Of a DNA stretch of 64,000 nucleotides, positions 22,761-34,014 are shown piece after piece. The stretch's first letter is position 1, and each line of letters starts with the position of its first letter. This DNA comes from Hofstenia miamia (Eukaryota; Xenacoelomorpha; Acoela): positions 391,841 through 455,840 of the forward strand of contig SCFE01000035.1 in assembly GCA_004352715.1 (NCBI GenBank), written 5' to 3'. Below the pieces are notes generated by a model. That model saw only the letters and a list, made by a program, of their open reading frames with translations. It made no database searches and was not told the origin of the DNA. A program made the translations under genes and the position numbers.

Positions 22761-25700
22761 ATCAGCTAACTATTCTACTATCCTAGCTTATTGAGGGTTT
22801 CGAGTTGATGCCTGGATTTACAAATGCTAAAATAATTAACTCCTCCTGCTATTATACCCTATCATAGTAAAAGTTAAAAGTATGCAGGAGATCGTGTTAG
22901 GGAAGAGTGGCCACACTCAGCCAACCGGATATGGATAACCTTTAAGAAACAGTTGTATAAGACTAGAGCCCTAATTAAGATATAGAATAAAGAAGCCCTA
23001 ACTCTAGGGCGCAAGTAGTGAACCTAGTGAGTTTCTCATCTCATGCAATTTAGGTGAAAGCAAAATAACAATTTTTGTTATGAATGAAAAGCAGTACAAC
23101 AGCCCTAACCATACACCTAACCTAAGTTAAAGGAAATCGTGCTACGTCTGGGTGCCCTTTAACAACACAGTTGAAATTTAGAAACACATAATTTAGTAAA
23201 ATAGTAAGTCAAAGATAAAAAATAAAAACGAATTTACTGAAACAAAATTGAAGAAGAATATAAATGAACAAATCACTCATATATATACAAAACTAAACCA
23301 GTATTTGTAAACAAAACATACTGATGAAAAATATGAACAAATAGTTAATTGGTACAAATTCAGTCTTCTGCTCTAACAATTAGCAGAAATTCGAACTAAA
23401 ATATATAGCACTGCTGTTGTTTTGTCAAATTACAATTGAAATAAAATCGTAAAATTTATATTGAAATTGCAATAAAATAAGGAATGAAAAAATGTTTAAT
23501 GTCTTTATGCCACTATATATATATATAGTGGATATAGAGTACTGTGTAAATCCACATTGCCCCAACATTCTTGACACAGTACTGGATTTTAAGGAAATTT
23601 TTGAATTTAGGAAAAAACTATTACTCTATAATGCAAGTGCAAATGCAATGAGAGCCACTCAGAATGTATGTGGTATTATTGTGAAACTTTAAAGAAAAAG
23701 AAATTTATTCAAATTTTAAATGTTAGCAAAACAAATTTTACCAAAAAGTATTTTTAGTTTGTGTTTTTTCAGGATTGTGTAGTTTGACAAAGCGCAATAA
23801 TTCCATACAGTTTTGTAATGTATAATATTTTACTTTTGAATATTGATAGATTAGACAAAGTGTGCAATAATTTGAAATTCAAAAATTGTAAGAATTGTAA
23901 ATCAAGTGAGCAGGTTCTTATTTTAGTTTGTACATAAGAGATAAAAAATGATGTCATTCTTTTAGAGAAAAATACAATGTTTTAATTCAGACTTAATTCC
24001 TCACTTGCACATATGAACCTTTTTAGATTTTGGTTGTAGGAATGGTTTGTATTTATTTTAACAAGTATTTGATTAAACCCTAAATTTTTTACTGAAGATT
24101 GAAGCACTTCATTGACACCAGCTTTGCGTTTGGTGAAAAGAAAACTCAAAAGAAGTGCTCAGCTCTCTCACTGTGATTGGGAAATCTATGATTATAGTAA
24201 GTAGTTAAAAATTGGCGTTTCAAAATATATTTTTCTAACATGTAGCAAAGTAGAGTATGAAAACATGGATTTTAGGTTTTACATGTATCTATTATATAAG
24301 AGTTGAGGAGATAATAAACATTTACTGTAGATAATAAGTTATAAATTTTAGACTTTATGAACTATAGCTGGCTTTCTTTGTGAAACTTCATCTTCCACTC
24401 ACACTGGATATCAATTTGGCCAGCAACTAGAAACTTTAGAAGGAGAGATGAGCCCAGCAGTTGTGTAAACTATATATTAGGAAAGTGTTGTTGCTACATT
24501 AGTAGGTCTTCTGTTATTGGTAACTTACCTAAGTCAATCCTGATTGAATCACTAACTATCATTTACATTATATTAAATGGAGTCAAAATGTAGTAAGATC
24601 ATTGGAAATTCCACTTGGTTAACCTGATGTAATCTATTGCACATGTTTACAACAGAAAGGTTGTCATGAGACTACTCCAAACTTTGGAAGCATTCTTTGG
24701 ATAAGCTTGGGTTATCAATTATTTCTCTTTTTTGTTAAAACTTCTTGTTTGGAAATTAAGCTTATTGCAATTTTTTTTATTACTGTAAGTTTGTTATACT
24801 AATTTGCTTATCAATTTGAAGGTTTTTCTTTCTCAGCCTTAGATGTAATATCTACATAATTTTTTATTGCCTTTTGAAGAAATGTTGTTTCTTTTTTAAT
24901 TGGAATTGAAGAATCTGACAAATTTCCATTACTTTTTTCTTTGCATTGGAATTGATTATTGTTGTGTTGCTCTGTTTTTTTCCAAGCATTGGAATTGAAG
25001 ATAATGCTTCTTCTACCACTTAGAATCAAATATTGTTAGTTGTTTTTCTTCTAATCTTTCAGAACTTAGGATGGTTGTTTCTTCTTCTTGTACTATTGGT
25101 GTATCTTATTGAACTTAAGAAGATGTACTTTTTGTGTGAAGCAAATTTGGAGAATACAGAGTAACTTGGAGAAATATGAATAATAGTCAAATGCAACTAG
25201 TCAAACCATTTCACTACTTGAACTGAAACAAAAGAAGTCTACTTTCCTACCTATTTCTGATGATTGCTTATCTGTGCAGATGGGCAAGCACAATGATTTA
25301 TCCAAGACAACATTAATGCTTGACACACCAGATAAATCAGTGAGTGAAAGGAAACATGTCTAAGAGGAACAACCTATAACTTAAGTAAAATTAAAACATT
25401 GTAACTGGCAATGATGGAACACTTATCAAGGAAATTGAGTATCCAGCTGCAACTAACTATGAAAGGAGAGGATTGTCTAGAGTAGCAGAGCTATGGTTTA
25501 AGAGATAAATTTGATTTTGCTTAAAAAAAGATTACTACAAAAAATTTTTTAAAACTGAAACCTTCATGATGAACTGCAAGAAATGGAATTAGAATTTTCA
25601 CAGACAAACTCAAATCTATAGTGAAATCAAGTTAGATGCAGACATCTACAAATGTGTTCAGCAATAGTATGCCTAACTTTCTTAAAATCCAAACATGTTT

Positions 25701-26030
25701 TGGTTTAGTAGATACATGACCTGCAATATCAGTATTGACTAACACTTCACACAGTGAATCTGGAGAAAATGATAACAACTGTTAACCTAAATCATCCATC
25801 TCCAGTGAGCATGTAAATCAAATATTATTGAACCAGTATGATAGATGATCCAAAAACCAACATGCCAACTAGCAAAATGTAATTGAATAAAATCTTAGAT
25901 CAACTGACTAAAAATCTATCAAAACTTGACTAGGTAACTGGGAAAATAGAAGCTAGGCTACAAACTGAATAAAGAGTAACAGTGAAGGCAAAACCTCAAT
26001 GCATAATGTTGATGCTATTCAACAAAATTT
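22761..26030. other. Repeat-derived or intergenic stretch without a recognisable gene
   Basis: A perfect 22-bp palindrome lies at 23510-23531 (CCACTATATAT and its complement). The rest is AT-rich. Short open frames at 23492-23692 and 24811-25029 are not recognised. From about 25400 the sequence may belong to the LTR-element relic that becomes recognisable at 26035. Confidence 0.35.
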
Positions 26031-26034
26031 CAAA

Positions 26035-26650
26035 TGCACACACTATACCACAATTAAGAGTGCAGATATTTTCTGGCTAATTGGACACATATGAACAATC
26101 CTTTGAAGACTGTCTTTTACCTTTGAGCTGATGATCAAAAAACAACAGAAAAATCAAGATTTAACTACTGCCTTTTTACAGGTGAGGCATACAACCACTA
26201 CATTATGTTAGAACAGAGATGAAGCTTGAGTATACATATCTAGTCAGAAACTTCATAAAACATTACAATGCACCACACAAGGAATTAGCATTGTCAAATA
26301 CTATATGAAGTGAAATTTGTAGATCCAGCAAACATTGCAGTCTACATCAAAAAATTGAATGCCTGCATAAACTGAAGCAGATTGATTATGCATGCATCAT
26401 CCATGGCTTACCACCTAGCCTGAAGGCATTAAAATCCAGCAAACATTGGATATTGTTCTTAGGATGAATAGTGGATCAGCACTATTGAAGGCAACATCTC
26501 AGACTACCAACTGCTAAAAAGCCAATCATGACAATAAATATTGAGAAGGTGAAAAATGATGTAATACCAGTTAAATAAGAATGTGCAATAAGTATGGTGA
26601 TAAAGGTCATGTTAAATTCAAGTGTACAAAGTCAATAAATATTATTGAGG
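26035..26650 (+). pseudogene. LTR-retrotransposon gag relic
   Basis: Across shifting frames one reads LRVQIFSG then DTYEQSFEDCLL (about 26055-26120), GEAYNHYIMLEQR (about 26185-26220), LNACINKLKQIDYACIIHGL-type sequence followed by PPSLKALKSS (about 26355-26445), and a zinc-knuckle-like CNKYGDKGHVKFKC (about 26583-26630), in which the second cysteine is tyrosine. This order, a F-S-G box then a I-x-G-L-P-P-x-L-K box then a CCHC knuckle, is that of Gypsy/BEL-type Gag, which packages element RNA. Stops and frameshifts are frequent. No protease, RT or LTR could be identified nearby. Confidence 0.5.
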
Positions 26651-29098
26651 AAAAGCAGATTGAAACAGAAATCACAACTAATAAAGATGCTTTAAATGAG
26701 TAGGAGCATTGACTAAAATAAAATGCACAGTGAACATTTTAACTCACATTTTCCAAATAACTTTGTGTTTGGTCAAGACAATTTTAAATTCTTATATTAC
26801 AACTATTTGTGGTCTAATTAACAATACCTGTAAAAACATTGGGTGTCACATAAAAAAATGGTGAATGCATTTGTGTGCTTTTTGAATAATCCTACACTTC
26901 AGCAAATTCCAGCTAAGCAAGCTGGTTAAGGCACTGAATTTTTTCTATTTCAATTGGAGAATCCCCACTTGTTAGAGATTGACCATAATTAGCATTACTT
27001 TTCTTAGTGTAGAATCTTTGTCAAACCTCTAAACATTAAATTAAGTGAGGTGATCAAATCAAACAGCAAACATTAACATTACTACTACAATGCATGCTAC
27101 CACCAACCATATGTATTCCTATGTTGTTACTGACATGGAGACTCAAAGAAAAGAAGGCAATAAGAGCACTTCTACATGAAGAAGACACATATGTGAATAG
27201 TAAGCAAAGGCAGAGAAAATAGTTCAGGATGAAAAATACAGAAAATCAAAAACAATACTGATAAAAAACAACCATTACAAAAGAGTATTCATAGAGGTGG
27301 ACATAACACCCTATGACCTCTATAGAGATTGATTGCCAATACACAAACAAATCAAGGAAGTCAGTGATGAAATCAAAAGAAGACAAATAAAGATGATAAT
27401 ACCGATCTCAGGGTTAAATGACATCATATGGGGAGAGTTATGGAACTAACAATACAAATATTATGATGTAACCAGAAGAGTCTAAGTAATAATGATGATA
27501 AAACTGGGAAAAAATGAACCAGATGAGATTACAGAAAAAGAAGTGATAGACAATGTAAGCACTTTCTACAATGAGGCATTGATTTCTAAATCATTATAGT
27601 CAGCATACAAATTCTTCTACCCCAAAACAAGCATTAACCTGGAATTTGCTCACACCAGTAGGGTGGACACAATAATGACTTTAATGATGTCAATCAAAGG
27701 CCTCAAATTTTACAAAAAATACTATGAAGTATTCAACCAAAAATTGAATGAGATGAGAGCAATGTGCACAATATCTAAAAAATTGGAAGACCCACAGTTC
27801 ATAATGCATAAGAAATTAGTGACAATATAGAAGGAGGTTGTAATGCAGCTAACAAAGACAGAACAACACAAAAACTATAATGGAGCAAACTAGAGTTAAG
27901 CCAAAAGGCAGAGACAAAAATCCACAGGGAGAGAGTTGTGATCATCCACTAGATACACTGGGGAGGGAGTGTGACATAATAAGCATCAATCAAAAGAAAA
28001 GGACATTATTAAAAACATTTATTTTGAATAACTTGTTTTTATATCAATTGGGTCTTTTTGTAAACTAAGTTATAAATAAGTTTTGGCAAAAGATTTGAAC
28101 ATTTCAAACAAAATTGCATAGCTAATGGATAGCTTAAAACAACATGTTGGATAAGGATTAGCAGAAGAAATTCAAATACAGAAATAACAGTAAACAAAAA
28201 ACAGGTACATGTTAACATTGTACAATTGTATAATGCTATAGTAAAGTTATTATGTAATATGCTATTCTGGTTAATTGGGAAGTTAAGAGATAGTTGGAAT
28301 CAATGACTTAGTAGAAAATCCTGTACATACACTATGAAAAGTAATAGTAAATGCTATTTACAGTCAATTCTAAGAAGTGTGTTGATTCTACACTACCTTT
28401 TGTACTCCTATTCTTACTCAGAACTCATTCAACATTTTGTATTAAGACATTTACTGAGTAAATCATTACAATAATTCTTTTTGTTATTCCAGTTGAGTTT
28501 TCTCCTTTGTTCCTCTAAAAGTCTTCTACTTGAGAGGGTAGCCATCATAAGTAAGGGGGGTAGCACATATAGAGACTGTTGATCTAAATTCTGCACAACT
28601 ACTCAAGTTTAGGTTGCAACAGCTTCCCATTCCTAGGTCTAGTTACTTCAGAGTATGTGTTTATCCAATAGCTTGCCATTCTAAACTTAGAATCTAATTT
28701 GTACTTGATTATCCATGTACTTACTTAGCAAACATGAAAGGTTCTATGTGAAAGTAAGACCTAGTTTAATAAACATTCAGTTTACTTAGTATTTTACAAA
28801 ACTTAATGAGATTTAGATTTTTCTATGGTCTCTTTACTGGACTCAGGAGCATAAGAAAGTTTACTTTTCTGAAAAGAGCTTCACTTACAAGTTAGCAAAT
28901 TATAAAAACACATTTAAGTAAAACAACTAATATTGCTCTTTTTTGGTTCCTCTGAAAGATGGAATATATGCTGTAAATGATCAAGATTTTGACAGCTTCA
29001 GTTTAATATTAATTTAGCATATAAATAAGTACATGATTGTTGAAAAGTAACAACAACATATCTACATTTATTCTTATTAAACACTCTACAATCATTAT
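26651..29098. other. AT-rich stretch, possibly more retroelement debris
   Basis: A longish interrupted frame at about 27540-27830 (including FAHTSRVDTIMTLMMSIKGL and KKLEDPQFIMHKKLV) is not recognised. There is no clear pol gene, LTR pair or host exon. Confidence 0.3.
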
Positions 29099-29400
29099 AT
29101 TTTTTGGCTGGATTTGGCTTCCAGCCACTACGCCAAATTGACTCTTGATTTTTTGGAAAAAGAAGAAATAAATTTTGTGTCCAAAGATTTAAATCCTCCA
29201 GCATGCCCTAGCCTTTGACTGATTGAGGATTTTTGGGGAACACTGAAGCAGATGGTTTATAAAGGAAACTGGCAGGCAGAAGATTTGACCCAGCTAGAAG
29301 GGAGAATAAAACAATGCATGGCAAAAGAAGATATGGTGATGGTTCAACATATGATGAACAATGTTACAGAGTTGCTGAGAAATGCTCAAGATCATGGGAA
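29099..29400 (+). pseudogene. Tc1/mariner transposase, C-terminal fragment
   Basis: The plus-strand translation gives FWLDLASSHYAKLTLDFL, EINFVSKDLNPPACPSL, then a stop (TGA near 29218), then LIEDFWGTLKQMVYKGNWQA and LTQLEGRIKQCM. This is the end of a Tc1/mariner catalytic domain: the second aspartate lies in the D-L-A block, and the NPP...ED/NFW...K block follows. It is separate from the mariner relic at 5.5-6.4 kb (different strand and sequence type). The N-terminal two thirds are missing. Confidence 0.8.
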
Positions 29401-30368
29401 TTCTTGCTATCACTAATTTGTTACAGCATTAGTTATGTTTTTCTATTTTTATTCTTATTCAATATTAAAATAAGAATACAAATGTTTATGATTCTTTTTC
29501 TGTTGCTTTGCAAATTATACTTATGATTGTAGAGTGTAAAATAAGAATTTAAATTTTGTGCAAATTTTTTCCAATCACCTATTAGTTAACAATAATTCAG
29601 CTGTTGTCAACTGTTCACAACATTACATCCATTAAGAAGAATTACCACTACATATAAAACAATGTAATACTGCTTAACAAAGAAACAATCAACTTTCATA
29701 ATTCTAATCTGATTTGTAGTTACATGTAAAAGTAGTGATTGAGTAGCAAGCTTTACATATACAAACTTTGGTGCCTAATGATTAGAGCCAAGTCAGGAGT
29801 TAGGATTCACCAAAGTTTCTAGTAAACTATGAGAACTTAAGCTTGCTTTAGCTTATGAATTACAAGTATAAAAGCAAAATTTTGTATAATAAAAGTATAT
29901 TCACAAACACTAATGAACTATGTAGAGTTCCTACAAATAAATCAACTGAAAGTAAATTAATACTATACTAAACTCAATCATGATTGTGCATATAAAATCC
30001 CTTCACAAGTTTTAGAGCAATCAAAAATTGGATTACTCAAACAGCAGAAAATTTTAATTAGGAAAAATTGCACATTAATTGATACTTTATTAAGAGTGTG
30101 GAAAACCTTACTTTCCTGTTACTTTTCTCATGGATCTCTGTTTTTCAAGTTTAACATAGTCAGTTTTGGTACCTGTCTTGTTTCCATCTCAATGAAATTA
30201 TGTTAACAACATTTGTGATGTAATGTGAACAATAATTTACAAGAATACAAAGACATCATCAGACAACCCAACAAACCTCCAATCAGACACTTTAAAATCA
30301 AAATAATTTAGATATTTTCTGTCAAACATTCATTAAACAAGCTAACTATTTAACAATAACATATATTG
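29401..30368. other. Intergenic; no gene seen
   Basis: It is AT-rich sequence between the mariner fragment and the P element, with nothing recognised. Confidence 0.5.
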
Positions 30369-30378
30369 GGGTAGAAGT
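30369..30378. repeat. Left flanking direct repeat of the P element
   Basis: GGGTAGAAGT lies immediately outside the left terminus and again at 34005-34014. P elements make 8-bp target duplications. Here a 10-bp direct match is visible, extendable by AA that overlaps the element end. Confidence 0.85.
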
Positions 30379-30439
30379 AAGGTGATACATAATAACAGGC
30401 CTGGAAGCTGTGCACCTGGGTCTTCAGACTGGGGGCGGG
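30379..30439 (+). repeat. Left TIR of the P element
   Basis: It pairs with 33944-34004 with only a handful of mismatches over about 60 bp. Confidence 0.9.
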
Positions 30440-30794
30440 ATTTTGAAGCATACGAAAATTAAAATAGAGGTTTACATTTAGTACTGACAGTAGTTTGTTT
30501 CTCACAAGAAGGAATATAACACAGTTTCAGATGATTCACATGTATCATAAGATTAAAATTCAAATTTATGCTAAAATCAGAACTGAGCTACGTTTTAGTT
30601 TGTTAGGAAATATACTTCAATAAGTTTAGCTCCTTTTAACAATTTCTTCACATAAAAATAAAATTAAAATTATGGTCAGTAAAATTTATTACTCAAAGAA
30701 AACGTTATTTTAACGCACACACTTTTATTACCCTCGGATTCTTAAAAGCCTACTTTATATTAGTGTTCAGAATTTATTAGAGCTGTTTTTAATT

Positions 30795-33442
30795 ATGGTA
30801 AAGAAGTGTTGTGTAACTGGCTGCAGGCGAAATTATGATGCAGAAAATAAAGTCAGAGAGTTTCGACTGCCATCAGAAAAAAATGAGCGTGAAAGGTGGA
30901 TGAAAGCTGTACCAAGAGACAATATACCAGATAGGCCCGATACAGTTATTTGTGAACGTCATTTCCCAGAAAATTTCGAGACTGTAGTTGTTCATGGAAA
31001 AGAAAGACCTAAGCATCCACCCAGTATTTTTAATTGTGTTCCTCAGAGTATGGTTCCTACACGGCCATCCAAACCAAGAGAAACATTTAAATCAACAAGT
31101 GATGCTCAAAACCCAGATGTGGATGAGATGGAAATTTTTATTGAAAAAGATAAGTTGGACCTTACCACCTTGATTGATAATGTAAATGATCAGACGTTTG
31201 TTAGCGGAGTAACATCATATGTTATTGACAATACCCTTTATGTCCAATCAAACAATTTCTTTTCAGACAGCATTCCTATGTTTTTAATTAAAATACACAG
31301 TGATTTGTCATGCTGGAGTACGTACTCATATTGATTCACTTTCCAGAAACCGTATTACAGCATTGAAGCGATGGTCTCAACTTGAAGAAGTGATAAATTT
31401 TTGAATTTCAATGTGTTGCTGGATGTTAAAAAGAGAATTATTAAAGAACAGTTGCAAATTATGTCTGCATATAAAGTTGGTGTTAAAGTATATACTCCTG
31501 AAACAATCACCAGAGCTTTTAATTACTTTGTTACATCTCGCTCATTATACAATCAGTTGAGAGCTCATTACCAATTACCAAGTGTTAAAGTTTTAAGCAA
31601 TATAACATCAAGAGTAAAAAAAGTTAGTGACCTTGATTTTTTAAAGTATGTTTTTGAGAATGTTCCTGAACATCAAAGACTCTGTAACATCCTTGTTGAT
31701 GAAGTTTACATTAAACCAAGTATGCAGTATCATGCAGGGACAGTTTTTGGTAATGCTGAAAATCATCCAGGTCTCCTTGCAACTACTGTTTTAGGAGTGA
31801 TGATTAAGTGTTTACTTGGTGGCCCAGCTTTTCTATGTCGAATGATTCCAGTGACAAAGTTGGATTCCCAGTTTTTGTTTGATCAAGTTAATTTTGTTCA
31901 ACAGAGTATAGCAGAAAATAATGGAACTGTTGTCTCAATTATATGCGACAATAATCGGATAAACCAAGCCTTTTTCAAGTTGTATGAAACACAGCCTGAT
32001 AAACCATGGTTAACTGTTAATGGTGTGTATCTTTTGTTTGACTATGTTCATCTTATGAAGTCAATTAGAAATAATTGGATTACGGAACCAACTAAGGAAC
32101 TTGAGTTCGAACATGATGGGAAAATTCTTACAGCCAAATGGAGTGTGCTAGAAGAAATTTACAATGTAGAGAAGAATGGTATCATCAAGTTATCAAATTT
32201 AACATCTGTTGCTGTATATCCAAAGCCTGTGGAGAGGCAGAAAGTTTCAATTTGTTTAAAAGTTTTTTCAGACCAAACAATATCTGCCCTTGAGACCCAT
32301 CCTTCTGTAAACAAGACTGATAATGCTGACACTGTTGTATTTCTTAAACAAGTTTTGAATTTTTGGAAAATTATTAGCGTGAAAAATCCTGTAACAGCAA
32401 TAAGGCAAAGAGATGAAATGAGAAGTATTATACATGTGCATTGTGATTCACAAGTTAAATTTTTGGAATAGTTCGTTGTGATGGCATCCAAAATGAAAAA
32501 TCGACACGGTAAAGGCGTAAAGCATTGACTAAAGAAAGTAATGCCATTGTTCACACATGCTCAGGTTTAATTGATTTATCAAAGTATCTGCTAGAGACAA
32601 CACATCAATATGTTGCAATTGATGAATTTACCACAGATTATTTGGAGGAATCATTTGGCAAATTGAGGCAGGGTTTTGGAGGAACTTACTTTTTAACCTC
32701 TCAAAACGTCTTAGAAAAGTTCAGTATTGAAAAGTCGAAACTTCTGCTCTCTCTAAACGTAAATATTGAGTCGTTTTTTGAAAAGGAAGGACATTCCTGT
32801 GAAAAATGTGGCTTTCTGGTTCGAGAAAATGACAGTAATGTATTCAATAATCTTCTCAAGCTGGAAGAAAGCATACCAGATGAAACAAAAATGGCCTTCG
32901 TGTACATTGCTGGTTATAAAACAAGAAATGGTTGTATTGATGATGATAGTCAGTGTTATTATCTCAAGTATGGTGGTTATTTGAAAAATATTAATNNNNN
33001 NNNNNNNNNNNNNNNNNNNNNNNNNNNNNNNNNNNNNNNNNNNNNNNNNNNNNNNNNNNNNNNNNNNNNNNNNNNNNNNNNNNNNNNNNNNNNNNNNNNN
33101 NNNNNNNNNNNNNNNNNNNNNNNNNNNNNNNNNNNNNNNNNNNNNNNNNNNNNNNNNNNNNNNNNNNNNNNNNNNNNNNNNNNNNNNNNNNNNNNNNNNN
33201 NNNNNNNNNNNNNNNNNNNNNNNNNNNNNNNNNNNNNNNNNNNNNNNNNNNNNNNGAGGTGGACTAAATATTCCTTATGATAGTGCGTGCCAATGGGTAA
33301 TTTTTTGTTTCATCATGTTTATGTTTGTCAAAGATGAAGTTTGTCGAAAATTGCTGTGCAACCTGCTTATGCTAGTATCTGAAATGCACAACTGCAATAT
33401 GTCGAAACAGCATGGCATCATTTTGTCAAATGATTTTATTTA
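30795..33442 (+). pseudogene. P-element transposase with THAP domain (two frame breaks and a gap)
   Basis: The N-terminus is a C2CH THAP zinc finger: C6 and C10, the conserved P26 and W35, C53 and H56 (ICERHF), and a PPSIF box at residues 75-79. A hydrophilic linker follows. The catalytic part starts near 31401 and is open for 356 codons: ILVDEVYIKPSMQYHAG (first D at residue 100), IICDNNRINQAFF (second D at 183), and the insertion-domain mark LFDYVHLMKSIRNNWI. After another break near 32500 comes YLEESFGKLRQGFGGTYF (catalytic E region). The C-terminal end after the gap is GGLNIPYDSACQW to about 33442. Breaks occur at about 31310-31400 and 32471-32525. The first may instead be an intron (CTTTCCAG lies at 31342-31349). 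All catalytic acids are present, so decay is slight. The family binds its ends through THAP and performs cut-and-paste transposition. Confidence 0.9.
32996..33255. other. Assembly gap inside the transposase gene
   Basis: 260 Ns interrupt the C-terminal part of the transposase. The reading frame after the gap (GGLNIPYDSACQW) fits the family, so about 80-90 codons are probably hidden. Confidence 0.99.
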
Positions 33443-33943
33443 AAAACTCCTCGGATGTATAAAGAGCCTGCATTGAAAGTTCTTAAACTTTCTAGTAGTA
33501 AATAATTATTGTACGTTAATCAGGGTGTTAATCCAGTTTTTTTTCTAATCTTTTCATAATTTCAAGTTTTTGTTTTCTTCATACTTTCTTTTTGTTTGGT
33601 GAAATTTTGATTTTTTTGTACTTTTGGCTTATTCTTGGTTCCAGCTGGGATTTATCACAGCAGGTTCTGTTGCTTAAACAGTTTTGAACAAAGTTGATTT
33701 TTGTGGATGTCTCAATATTTTCCGAATTTTAGTCTTAGTAATCTTGATATTGTTTTGATTGCCTGTACAACAAGAACACCCTGATAATTTGCTTCACGTG
33801 TGAATTAGTTTGTTATTTATAATATTTGATTTTGACAGGGTTAATAATTTTAACAACATTTATAAAAATAATAAATGTTAACCCTTGATCATGATATTTT
33901 GCAATTTTATTTGTCTTTATTTAAATATAACTATGGATTTTAC

Positions 33944-34004
33944 TCCGCCCCCAGTCTGAAGCTCCAGTCGCACGGCTTCCAGGCCTGTTATTATGTATCG
34001 CCTT
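33944..34004 (-). repeat. Right TIR of the P element
   Basis: It ends CCTGTTATTATGTATCGCCTT. The GGGTAGAAGT direct repeat follows at 34005. Confidence 0.9.
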
Positions 34005-34014
34005 GGGTAGAAGT

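Larger units (their letters stand above)
30379..34004 (+). mobile_element. P-element transposon (THAP9-like), nearly full length
   Basis: The termini AAGGTGATACATAATAACAG (30379) and its near-reverse-complement ending at 34004 form inverted repeats of about 60 bp, through the G-rich GACTGGGGGCGG. They are flanked by a GGGTAGAAGT direct repeat. Between them lies a THAP-domain transposase in the same direction. About 3.6 kb including an N gap of 260 bases is a normal size for this superfamily. TIR and flank identity is high, so insertion was relatively recent compared with the other elements here. Confidence 0.9.

Noticed and set aside
27540-27830. Interrupted frame with gene-like composition
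   Set aside because: No family is recognised and at least one stop is present. It may be retroelement debris but cannot be supported as a gene.
32159-32554. Long minus-strand open frame of 131 codons
   Set aside because: It is a shadow of the P-element transposase on the plus strand.
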